A stretch of 15,289 nt of DNA from Chloroflexota bacterium (GTDB lineage Bacteria; Chloroflexota; Anaerolineae; Anaerolineales; Villigracilaceae). Of this stretch, positions 7,215 through 13,878 are shown piece by piece (positions within the stretch are counted from its first letter, which is position 1; every line of letters begins with the position of its first letter). Below the pieces are notes generated by a model. That model saw only the letters and a list, made by a program, of their open reading frames with translations, searched no databases and was not told the origin of the DNA. The stretch covers positions 1-15,289 of the forward strand of contig JAEWVF010000020.1 of assembly GCA_023459215.1 (NCBI GenBank). The letters run 5' to 3'. The position numbers and the translations under genes are program-made.

Positions 7215-9380
7215 TTAGGGCAGGCCGGTGAAGTCGCTGGCAGGCCAGTAGCCTGAGTCGATCACGGCTTCGACCACATTGTCTTTGTCAACGGTCACAA
7301 CTTCGGAGGGCTTGGCGGGAACATCGACTACGCCGTTGTTGTAGCTGTTGGTCTGGGGCGGGGTCTGGCCTTGCAGGAAAGCGATCGCGGTGCTGATGGC
7401 GTCGGCAACCAGGGTGCGAACATCTTTGAGCACGGTCATCGACTGCTTGCCATCGATGATGTACTGGACGGAAGCCTTTTCGGCATCCTGACCGGTAACC
7501 ACATAGCTGGTCACGTCTTTGTCAGCGCCGAAGGTGTCGGCGATGGCGCGGGCGGTGCCATCATTCGGGGCCAGGATGAAGACATTGCCCTTGTCCGCAG
7601 CGGTGGCAACGGTCAGGTTGGCTTCAGCCAGGCTCTTGGCGGCATTGAAGTCCCAGTTGGTGGTGACCTGGCCGATGATCTTGGCCTGCTCGTCGCGGGT
7701 CAGGGTGGCCTTGTCTTGCAGGGCAACAGCTTCGCTGGAGTTCTTGATGACGAAGGTGCCGTCGGCGATCTTGGGTTGCAGAACAGTCCAGGCGCCTTCG
7801 AAGAACAGGAAAGCGTTGTTGTCAGAGGCAGCGCCGGCGTACAAGTAGAGCGGGTTGCCAGCGCCAGCGGCTTTGTCGACCAGGTACTGGGCCTGGGCAG
7901 CGCCAACGGCGACACTGTCGAAGGTCACATAGTAGTCCACGGCGTCAGTATCGCGGACCAGGCGGTCGTACGAAATGACTTTCACGCCGGCGGCCTTGGC
8001 TTCTTCAACGGCGGCAGCAGCAGCGGCGCCGTCCTGCGGGCAGATGATCAGAACCTGGATGCCCTTGGTAACCAGGGCTTCAACGTTGGCTTTCTCTTTG
8101 GCCGAATCGCCCTGGCTGAAGAGAATTTCAACTTCGTAACCGGCGGCGGTCAGGGCATCCTTGAAGCGGGTTTCGTCCTGGATCCAGCGCGGTTCGTCTT
8201 TGGTCGGGAGCACGATACCGACTTTGCCGGTGATGGCGGGCGCGGCGCCGCTCTCATCCAGACCGGTGAATTCGCTGGCCTGGTAGTAACCGGAGTCGAT
8301 CAAAGCGGCTTTGACATTGGCCTTGTCCACGCTGATAACTTCAGACTGCTTGGCGGGAACATCGATAGCGCCATTGTTGTAGGAGCCGGTGGTCTCGGGC
8401 GACTTGCCTTCGAGCAGGGCGACAGCCATGCCGATGGCATCCTTGACCAGGGTGCGGACATCTTTGAAGACGGTCATCGACTGCTTGCCATCGATGATGT
8501 ACTGGACGGAGGCCTTTTCGGCATCCTGACCGGTAACCATGTAGCTGGCAACATCTTTGTCAGCGCCGAAGGCATCGGCGATGGCGCGAGCGGTGCCATC
8601 ATTCGGGGCCAGGATGAAGACATTGCCCTTGTCAGCGGCGGTGGTGGCGGTCAGGTTGGCTTCAGCCAGGTTCTTGGCGGTGTTGAAATCCCAGTTGGTG
8701 GTGACCTGGCCGATGATCTTGGCCTGCTCGTCGCGGGTCAGGCTGGCCTTGTCTTGCAGGGCAACGGCTTCGCTGGAGTTCTTGATGACGAAGGTGCCAT
8801 CGGCGATTTTGGGCTGCAGGACAGTCCAGGCGCCTTCGAAGAACAGGAAAGCGTTGTTATCAGAGGCAGCGCCGGCATACAGGTAGAGCGGGTTGCCGGT
8901 GCCGGAAGCGCCATTGACCAGGTACTGGGCCTGGGCGGCGCCAACGGCGATGCTGTCAAAGGTTACGTAGTAGTCCACAGAATCGGTGCCAGTGATCAGG
9001 CGGTCGTACGAGATCACTTTCACGCCGGCTTTGCGGGCTTCTTCAACGGCGGCGGCGGCAGCGTTACCATCTTGCGGGCAGATGATAATGACTTTGACGC
9101 CTTTGGTGATCAAAGCTTCAACGTTGGCTTTCTCTTTGGCCGAATCGCCCTGGCTGAAGAGAATTTCGACGTTGTAACCGGCGGCGGTCAGGGCATCCTT
9201 GAAGCGGGTTTCGTCCTGGATCCAGCGCGGTTCGTCTTTGGTCGGGAGTACGATACCGACGGCCAATTCACTTCCGCCAGCTTCTTCAGTGGCGGTAGCA
9301 GCGGGGCCACACGCTGCCAGGATGGTTGAGGCCACCATTAAAAGGGCCAACAACACGAACAGGGAACTCTTCTTAAACAT
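7215..9380 (-). CDS. Tandem-duplicated ChvE-like sugar-binding lipoprotein of ABC transporter
   Basis: A 721-residue fusion of two complete periplasmic-type sugar-binding domains; the family is normally about 350 residues. Residues 1-24 are a lipoprotein signal (KK, hydrophobic core, lipobox LAAC with C24), followed by a Thr/Glu/Ala linker. Domain 1 is 41-375 and domain 2 is 387-721, joined by 11 residues. Both begin VGIVLPTKDEPRWIQDE and carry ISYDRL, DYYVTFD, LAPNDGTARAIAD and VTGQDAEKASVQYI, as in ChvE/multiple-sugar binding proteins. By eye the domains differ at about 50 of 335 positions (about 85% identity) with no gaps, at an exact 1038-nt period. The ATG at 9380 is preferred over an in-frame TTG at 9386 because GGAGG lies 7 nt before the ATG but only 1 nt before the TTG. 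It should capture sugar outside the membrane for the permease. It is the first gene of the importer operon. The ligand is not identifiable. Confidence 0.95.
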   Translation of the reverse strand: MFKKSSLFVLLALLMVASTILAACGPAATATEEAGGSELAVGIVLPTKDEPRWIQDETRFKDALTAAGYNVEILFSQGDSAKEKANVEALITKGVKVIIICPQDGNAAAAAVEEARKAGVKVISYDRLITGTDSVDYYVTFDSIAVGAAQAQYLVNGASGTGNPLYLYAGAASDNNAFLFFEGAWTVLQPKIADGTFVIKNSSEAVALQDKASLTRDEQAKIIGQVTTNWDFNTAKNLAEANLTATTAADKGNVFILAPNDGTARAIADAFGADKDVASYMVTGQDAEKASVQYIIDGKQSMTVFKDVRTLVKDAIGMAVALLEGKSPETTGSYNNGAIDVPAKQSEVISVDKANVKAALIDSGYYQASEFTGLDESGAAPAITGKVGIVLPTKDEPRWIQDETRFKDALTAAGYEVEILFSQGDSAKEKANVEALVTKGIQVLIICPQDGAAAAAAVEEAKAAGVKVISYDRLVRDTDAVDYYVTFDSVAVGAAQAQYLVDKAAGAGNPLYLYAGAASDNNAFLFFEGAWTVLQPKIADGTFVIKNSSEAVALQDKATLTRDEQAKIIGQVTTNWDFNAAKSLAEANLTVATAADKGNVFILAPNDGTARAIADTFGADKDVTSYVVTGQDAEKASVQYIIDGKQSMTVLKDVRTLVADAISTAIAFLQGQTPPQTNSYNNGVVDVPAKPSEVVTVDKDNVVEAVIDSGYWPASDFTGLP
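7218..8222 (-). repeat. Second copy of internal 1-kb duplication in the binding-protein gene
   Basis: This encodes residues 387-721. It aligns without gaps to 8256-9260 at an offset of exactly 1038 bases (346 codons); for example GACTGCTTGC occurs at 7441 and 8479 on the plus strand. Confidence 0.93.
8256..9260 (-). repeat. First copy of internal 1-kb duplication in the binding-protein gene
   Basis: This encodes residues 41-375, the signal-peptide-proximal domain. The 33 bases between the copies (8223-8255) encode an Ala/Gly-rich linker. Confidence 0.93.
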
Positions 9381-9487
9381 TGACAAGCCTCCTTACTAAA
9401 TTTGAACAGTGGTTGAATTTTGGTTTTGGTATTACAGAGAAGGGTTCGCCGCAGAAACCTCCTTTGCTTTACGAAGGCAAAACCATA

Positions 9488-9503
9488 CACTATAATGATA
9501 GTG
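9488..9503. promoter_or_regulatory. Inverted repeat overlapping the transporter -10 element
   Basis: CACTAT-AATG-ATAGTG has perfect 6-bp arms and a 4-bp spacer. It overlaps the proposed -10 of the binding-protein gene and is flanked by imperfectly symmetric AAACCA and TGGTTT. Its size fits a dimeric repressor or a NarL/LuxR-type regulator, and the adjacent divergent response regulator is an obvious candidate binder. Confidence 0.45.
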
Positions 9504-9516
9504 GTTTGAATATCAA
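9489..9516 (-). promoter_or_regulatory. Sigma70-type promoter for the sugar transporter operon
   Basis: On the minus strand TTGATA (complement of 9511-9516) and TATAGT (complement of 9489-9494) are separated by 16 bp. Start of transcription would fall near 9482, leaving about a 100-nt leader before the ATG at 9380. The elements are close to consensus. Confidence 0.55.
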
Positions 9517-9607
9517 GCCTTCAACCCCTTCCATCCCCTTTTTGACGCCCCAAGCACCCCCAATTTGACTAGGGGATTTCCCTTAATCTGATTTTGGCCC
9601 CTCCGAT

Positions 9608-10651
9608 ATGATTCGAACCCTGCTCGCTGATGACCATGCCCTGATTCGCGCCGGGTTGCGCGATGCGCTTCTTACCAGCCTGCCCACCCTGCAAGTGGTC
9701 GGGGAGGTTGGCAATGGCCCGGACTTGATGCAGGCGATCACCGAATTACGCCCCTCCTTGCTGGTGATGGATGTCAACATGCCGGATTTTGAACCGGTCG
9801 CAGCCGTGCAGCGCATCAAAGCCCAGTATCCGGGCCTGAAAATTTTGGTGGTGAGCGCATATGACGACCAATCCTATGTGGTTGGCCTCTTGGCTGCCGG
9901 GGTGGATGGCTACCACCTGAAAGATCAGCCGCTCTCGGATTTACAACTGGCGGTAAAGCGCATTTTGGATGGCGGACGCTGGATTTCTGACCCGCTGGTC
10001 AATCGCCTGGTCGACCAGCATAGCACGCCGGTGGAAAGCGCCCCGGCTTTAACCCGCCGCCAGCGCGAACTGCTTTACCTGCTCACCCAGGGCTATAACA
10101 ACCAGAAAATTGCCTGGGTCATGGATTTGAGCGTCAAAACCATTGAAAATCACCTGACCGCTTTATATCGCGCCATCGGGGTCGAGAGCCGCCTCGAGGC
10201 CAACCACTACGCCAATCGCCATCCCGAAGCGCTGCTGGCTCCTGAAAACGAAAAGCCGGGCCGGGCTGAGTTGCACGGCGGCAGTTTGAGCGTTCTGGTG
10301 CTGGATGACAACCCCCGTTACCGCGCCCAACTGGCCAAATTATTGGGCAAAACCTGGCCGCAAGCCTCCGTTTTGGAGGCCGACGACTGCCAGGAAGCGG
10401 TGCGCCTGGCCGAACAGGCGCGGCCGCTGCTGGCTTTTATCGATGTGGTATTAAAAGAAGAAGATGGCATTCAGTGTGCCCGGCGCATCAAGGCCGTCTC
10501 TCCCGCCACCTTGATGGTGCTGATTAGCGCCTATCCTGACCGTGAATTTCGCCGCATCGGCCTGAACGCCGGGGCGGTTGCTTTCCTCGATAAAAAAGAC
10601 ATCGACGCAGCCACCGTGCGTCAGGTGGTCGAGGATGCCTTGTCGCGCTGA
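9608..10651 (+). CDS. Response regulator with receiver-LuxR HTH-receiver architecture
   Basis: This 347-residue protein starts as a NarL/FixJ-type regulator. Receiver 1 (1-122) has acidic D8/D9, phosphoacceptor D55 in LLVMDVNMP, S83 and K105. A LuxR-type helix-turn-helix spans about 147-205 (LTRRQRELLYLLTQGYNNQKIAWVM.LSVKTIENHL). Unusually, a second receiver follows (228-347) with D233/D234, D279 in AFIDV, S307 and K329 or K330, so it also looks phosphorylatable. A standard member would be about 210-220 residues. No clear ribosome binding site precedes the ATG at 9608, but later in-frame starts would remove receiver 1. A TTGACT at 9565 is a possible -35 with only a weak -10. It is divergent from the transporter operon and convergent with the kinase gene, from which only 3 bp separate it. 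The DNA target is unknown; the inverted repeat at 9488-9503 is a candidate. Confidence 0.92.
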   Translation: MIRTLLADDHALIRAGLRDALLTSLPTLQVVGEVGNGPDLMQAITELRPSLLVMDVNMPDFEPVAAVQRIKAQYPGLKILVVSAYDDQSYVVGLLAAGVDGYHLKDQPLSDLQLAVKRILDGGRWISDPLVNRLVDQHSTPVESAPALTRRQRELLYLLTQGYNNQKIAWVMDLSVKTIENHLTALYRAIGVESRLEANHYANRHPEALLAPENEKPGRAELHGGSLSVLVLDDNPRYRAQLAKLLGKTWPQASVLEADDCQEAVRLAEQARPLLAFIDVVLKEEDGIQCARRIKAVSPATLMVLISAYPDREFRRIGLNAGAVAFLDKKDIDAATVRQVVEDALSR

Positions 10652-10654
10652 TGT

Positions 10655-12259
10655 TTATATCCCGGCCAGGGATGGATAAGGGCTGGGGATTTCAATCTGA
10701 AGCTCCATTCCGCCTTCTTCGGGGGATTCGACCCGCATGGTTCCGCCCAGCAGGCTGACCCGTTCACTGATTCCCAGTAAACCAAAATGTTTCTGCGCTG
10801 AGAGCTTGGCCAGGTTGAGCGGCCTGGCGATCCCTTTGCCGTTGTCCGAAAGCTCGACCAGCAGGCTGGCCGTAGGTGTGCGCGCGAGCGCCAGGTGTAC
10901 CTGGCTTGCCTCGGAATGTTTGCGCACGTTGCTTAAGCCCTCCTGGATGATGCGGAAGACTGAAAGCTCGATCGGTTCGGGCAGGCGGCCCAATTCCGGG
11001 TCGATTTCGAGCGTCACCTTGATGCCGCTGGCTTTCGACCACTGGTGGGTCAGCGAGCGGATGGCGGCTGAAAGCCCGTGGCTGTCGATGGTTGGCGGAC
11101 GCAAATCGCTGCACAACTGGCGCAGGCTGCTCACCACCGCCCGAATCCCGTTGCGGATGTTGGTCAGCTCCTCGCGCTGGATCGGGTCGGTGATTTCCCC
11201 TTCGGCCTCTTCCAGTTGGTAATTGTAGCTGAGCAAATCCTGAATAACCTGATCGTGCAGGTCGCGCGCCAGCGCCTTTCGTTCGGCCTCGCGCTCGGTC
11301 ATTAGCCGCCGATTGGCCTCTTGTAGGGCCAGGTTCAGCCGGTCGAGGGCCTCGACCTGGTCGCGCAAACGCTCGATTAATTGGCGGTTGAGCGAATCCT
11401 GCGCCTCCAGGCTTTCGCGCAAAACCATCTGGGTGCGCCGCAGTTCTTCGGCCTGTTGTTGGGCGGCATGATAATTTTCAAAAGCCCAGATAACCGGCGT
11501 AACCTGCTCCTGGCGGTTCGAGCCAACGATCAATTCCACGATTTCGCGCGGAGTGGCCTCTTTGGTGGCGCGCAGGCTGGCTTGGCGGCCCTGGTAAAGG
11601 ACCAGAATGCGGTCGGTAACTGCAAAAATATTTTTCAGGTCATCGCTGCTCAAGATCACAGCCACCTCTTGGGCGGCGATTTGTTTAATGTGATTAAGCA
11701 GTTTCAGTTGTCGTTCAAAACTCAGGGCTGCCAGGGAATCATCCAACAGCAGCAGGCGGCTGGGGCGGCACAAGGCGCGGCACAAAGCCACCACCTGGGT
11801 CTGCTCGTTGGAAAGGTTGGCCGGGTTTTCGAAAATCAGGTCGGCGGGCATTTCAAATTCTTCCATCAAGTCCCGCGCGATTTTTGCCATCTTATTTTCA
11901 TCTGGGCGCATCTTTAGGAATTTGAGCGACCGGATTTCGCGCCCCAGGAAAATATTGTTCAAGACATTGAAATTTTCTGCCAGTTGCGAGTTTTGATGAA
12001 CGGTTTCTATGCCCCAGCGTTGAGCTTGCGAGGCGGTACGGAACGAAATCCGTTTCCCGTTCAAGGTGATTTCGCCGCTGCTGGGTTGGTAGAGGCCGCT
12101 CAAAAGCTGGAAAAGGGTTGTTTTCCCCGAACCGCGCTGTCCGACCACCCCCAGGATTTCGCCCGGCGCCAAGTCGAAGTTCACACCCATCAGCGCGCCA
12201 ACCGAGCCGAAATACTTCGAAAGATTTTTAACCTTAAGCAGTTTGTGTGCATCTGTCAC
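10655..12259 (-). CDS. ABC ATPase domain fused to NarL-type histidine kinase
   Basis: 534 residues from the preferred GTG at 12259 (GGTGAG 6 nt upstream). An in-frame GTG at 12319 would lie upstream of a TATAAT and lacks a spaced ribosome binding site. Residues 1-250 form one ABC cassette of the sugar-importer class: Walker A GQRGSGKT (40-47) intact, Q89 in the Q-loop, signature changed to LSNEQ (149-153), Walker B LLLLDD with D173 present but the catalytic Glu replaced by D174, and the switch His replaced by D206. Residues about 255-330 are a charged coiled coil. The kinase follows: H-box ARDLHDQVIQDL with phosphoacceptor H335 (HisKA_3), N-box IIQEGLSNVRKHSEA (N444), G1 DNGKG (472-476) and G2 GLLGISER (493-500). 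No membrane segment is present. The partner is presumably the convergent receiver-HTH-receiver protein. I infer that the ABC part is a sensor that may dock on the neighbouring sugar permease or bind nucleotide. The domain calls are firm; the sensing role is a hypothesis. Confidence 0.93.
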   Translation of the reverse strand: MTDAHKLLKVKNLSKYFGSVGALMGVNFDLAPGEILGVVGQRGSGKTTLFQLLSGLYQPSSGEITLNGKRISFRTASQAQRWGIETVHQNSQLAENFNVLNNIFLGREIRSLKFLKMRPDENKMAKIARDLMEEFEMPADLIFENPANLSNEQTQVVALCRALCRPSRLLLLDDSLAALSFERQLKLLNHIKQIAAQEVAVILSSDDLKNIFAVTDRILVLYQGRQASLRATKEATPREIVELIVGSNRQEQVTPVIWAFENYHAAQQQAEELRRTQMVLRESLEAQDSLNRQLIERLRDQVEALDRLNLALQEANRRLMTEREAERKALARDLHDQVIQDLLSYNYQLEEAEGEITDPIQREELTNIRNGIRAVVSSLRQLCSDLRPPTIDSHGLSAAIRSLTHQWSKASGIKVTLEIDPELGRLPEPIELSVFRIIQEGLSNVRKHSEASQVHLALARTPTASLLVELSDNGKGIARPLNLAKLSAQKHFGLLGISERVSLLGGTMRVESPEEGGMELQIEIPSPYPSLAGI

Positions 12260-12295
12260 GGCAATCTCACCCTTAACGATAGAAAACTTGGTTTG

Positions 12296-12301
12296 ATTAT
12301 A
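12296..12301 (-). promoter_or_regulatory. Possible -10 element of the ABC-kinase gene
   Basis: A consensus TATAAT on the minus strand lies 36 bp upstream of the preferred GTG. No good -35 is seen at 16-18 bp, so an activator may be needed. If used, it excludes the longer GTG start at 12319. Confidence 0.4.
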
Positions 12302-12411
12302 CAACAAGCCTGTTATCACCCCTTTTCAGGTCTTTCGTCATGTGACAATGCTCTCTATGGGTAATGTCAAAATGAGGATTTTCATCAATTCTTTTGCCAG
12401 CTTGCCGTGGA

Positions 12412-12417
12412 TATAAT
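12412..12417 (+). promoter_or_regulatory. Promoter -10 element of the 2-oxoacid oxidoreductase operon
   Basis: A consensus TATAAT lies 58 bp upstream of the ferredoxin ATG. The -35 position (TTCTTT, 12389-12394, 17-bp spacer) is weak. Transcription would start near 12424, within the palindrome described separately. Confidence 0.5.
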
Positions 12418-12439
12418 CATATTAATATGATTTATCATA
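12415..12439. promoter_or_regulatory. Palindromic operator cluster at the 2-oxoacid oxidoreductase promoter
   Basis: AATCATATTAATATGATT (12415-12432) is a perfect 18-bp palindrome. A second inverted repeat, TATGAT-TT-ATCATA (12426-12439), shares its right arm. The result is three ATCAT/ATGAT half-sites at 12416, 12427 and 12434, the first two one helical turn apart. The cluster covers part of the -10 and the expected start of transcription, the usual place for a repressor. The cognate regulator is not identifiable. Confidence 0.55.
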
Positions 12440-12475
12440 CAAGAATAGGTCGATTCAACACACGAAAGGATTGAC

Positions 12476-12730
12476 ATGACCGAAGTTCTTCCTGTTGCAA
12501 CCCAAACTCAGGAAAAACCCGCTCGCAAAGGTCCGCGCGGCGAGGTAACGATTTATGCCACCTGGTGCAAAGGCTGCCATATTTGCATTGAATTTTGCCC
12601 CACCAATGCGCTGTCGATGCACCCCAGCGGCAATCATCCGGTGTTTTCGGCTCCAGATAAATGCACCGCCTGTCATTTTTGTGACACCCATTGCCCCGAC
12701 CTGGCCATCGTGGTGCGGAAGCTGGATTAA
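12476..12730 (+). CDS. korD: 2-oxoacid:ferredoxin oxidoreductase delta subunit (2[4Fe-4S] ferredoxin)
   Basis: An 84-residue ferredoxin with two complete cluster motifs: C31-K-G-C34-x-x-C37-x-x-x-C41-P and C63-T-A-C66-x-x-C69-x-x-x-C73-P. These bind two [4Fe-4S] clusters that carry electrons from the thiamine-diphosphate site to external ferredoxin. The first 22 residues are a low-complexity, charged N-terminal extension. AAAGGA lies 5 nt before the ATG. It heads a tightly packed operon: the next start is 10 bp downstream. The gene symbol follows the Kor naming; a Por or Vor homologue with different 2-oxoacid specificity cannot be excluded. Confidence 0.93.
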   Translation: MTEVLPVATQTQEKPARKGPRGEVTIYATWCKGCHICIEFCPTNALSMHPSGNHPVFSAPDKCTACHFCDTHCPDLAIVVRKLD

Positions 12731-12740
12731 GGAGGCCAAG

Positions 12741-13877
12741 GTGACGATTAAACTGATGCAAGGCAACGAAGCAATTGCCCTGGGCGCGATTGCCGCCGGC
12801 TGCCGCTTTTATGCCGGTTATCCGATCACACCCTCCACCGAAGTGGCGGAGGTCATGTCACGTGAACTGCCCAAAGTGGGCGGCAAGTTCATTCAAATGG
12901 AAGATGAAATCGCCAGCATGGCAGCCATTATCGGTGGGCGGGTTGGCGGACTCAAATCCATGACCGCCACCAGCGGGCCCGGCTTTTCGCTCATGCAGGA
13001 AAACCTGGGTTACGCGGCCATGGCTGAAATCCCGTGTGTGGTGGTCAACGTGATGCGGCTTGGGCCGTCCACCGGCCAGCCGACCGCCGCCTCGCAGGGC
13101 GATGTGATGCAGGCCCGTTGGGGAACGCATGGCGACCATCCCATCATCGCCCTCAGCCCGATTTCGGTGGCGCAGTCCTTCGATCTGACGGTCAAAGCCT
13201 TCAACCTTTCCGAAAAATACCGCACGCCGGTCATCCTGCTGACCGATGAAATCATTGGCCACATGCGTGAACCGATTGACCTGCCTGATTTCAGCACGGT
13301 CGAGAAGTACGAACAGGTTGTAACCGATTCGCCTGAATCCTACAAACCGTACAGCAACCAGGGCGATGTGCCGCCGATGGCGGCCTTTGGGCGCGGCTAC
13401 CGCTACCACATCACCGGCCTGTTCCACGACGAGGTCGGTTTCCCCACCCAACGTTTGGACGAGGTCGAACCGTGGCTGGAGCGCGTCAACGGCAAGCTTG
13501 CCCCGAGAGCAGGCGAGGGGTCAGAGCGCAACGCCGATGACATCCTGCTCTATGACCGCGACATCCAGCCCGGCGCGCGGACCGCGGTGCTCAGCTACGG
13601 CGCTTCCGCCCGCACTGCCCGCCATGCCGTCAAGCAGATGCGCGCCAGGGGCGAGAAAGTCAGCCTGTTCACCGCCTATACGATTTGGCCTTTCCCCGAA
13701 GCTGCGGTGGAAGAACTGGCCGATTCGGTCGAGCGGATTATCGTTCCCGAAATGAATCTTGGGCAGTTGGCTCTGGAAGTGGAACGAGTGGCTGGGCGTC
13801 GCAAGGTGAAGCGCGTTACGCGCGCCAACGGCGAAATGGTTACGCCAGATATGATTTTAGCGGCAGCGGAGGCATAA
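12741..13877 (+). CDS. korA: 2-oxoacid:ferredoxin oxidoreductase alpha subunit
   Basis: 378 residues from the GTG at 12741, which has GGAGG 5 nt upstream. The frame stays open further back to 12555, but that would overlap the ferredoxin gene in another frame. Family motifs are AGYPITPSTEVAE (25-37), MEDEIASMAAIIGGRVGG (53-70), TSGPGFSLM (77-85) and RLGPSTGQPTAASQGD (106-121). With the beta subunit it forms the catalytic pair that decarboxylates a 2-oxoacid (2-oxoglutarate is likeliest, EC 1.2.7.3) to the acyl-CoA with reduction of ferredoxin, or runs in reverse in reductive carbon fixation. The C-terminal half has the transketolase-C-like fold (TAVLSYGASARTARHAV, FTAYTIWPFPE). The beta-subunit ATG follows one base after the stop. 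The substrate is uncertain. Confidence 0.93.
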   Translation: MTIKLMQGNEAIALGAIAAGCRFYAGYPITPSTEVAEVMSRELPKVGGKFIQMEDEIASMAAIIGGRVGGLKSMTATSGPGFSLMQENLGYAAMAEIPCVVVNVMRLGPSTGQPTAASQGDVMQARWGTHGDHPIIALSPISVAQSFDLTVKAFNLSEKYRTPVILLTDEIIGHMREPIDLPDFSTVEKYEQVVTDSPESYKPYSNQGDVPPMAAFGRGYRYHITGLFHDEVGFPTQRLDEVEPWLERVNGKLAPRAGEGSERNADDILLYDRDIQPGARTAVLSYGASARTARHAVKQMRARGEKVSLFTAYTIWPFPEAAVEELADSVERIIVPEMNLGQLALEVERVAGRRKVKRVTRANGEMVTPDMILAAAEA

Positions 13878-13878
13878 A

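Noticed and set aside
7218..9260. The 1-kb tandem repeat as an assembly artefact
   Set aside because: The copies differ at about 15% of residues in a selective pattern and end in distinct sequences, which an assembler error would not create.
7371..9329. A 652-codon open frame on the plus strand
   Set aside because: It lies antisense to the duplicated binding-protein gene and is itself duplicated because of it. The open frame is a by-product of GC-rich codon use; it lacks a ribosome binding site and resembles no family.
9381..9386. A TTG start two codons upstream of the binding-protein ATG
   Set aside because: The TTG is only one base from GGAGG, whereas the ATG at 9380 is at the ideal 7 nt.
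10659..10673. A short hairpin (ATCCC-GGCCA-GGGAT) at the convergent kinase/regulator junction
   Set aside because: Only a 5-bp stem, lying inside the kinase coding end without a T-run; too weak to call a terminator.
12260..12319. A longer kinase start at the GTG at 12319
   Set aside because: No properly spaced ribosome binding site, the extra 20 residues look non-conserved, and a TATAAT lies downstream of it. It remains possible.
12555..12740. A 62-codon N-terminal extension of the korA frame
   Set aside because: It would overlap the clear ferredoxin gene in another frame. The GTG at 12741 has an ideal GGAGG and gives the normal family N-terminus.
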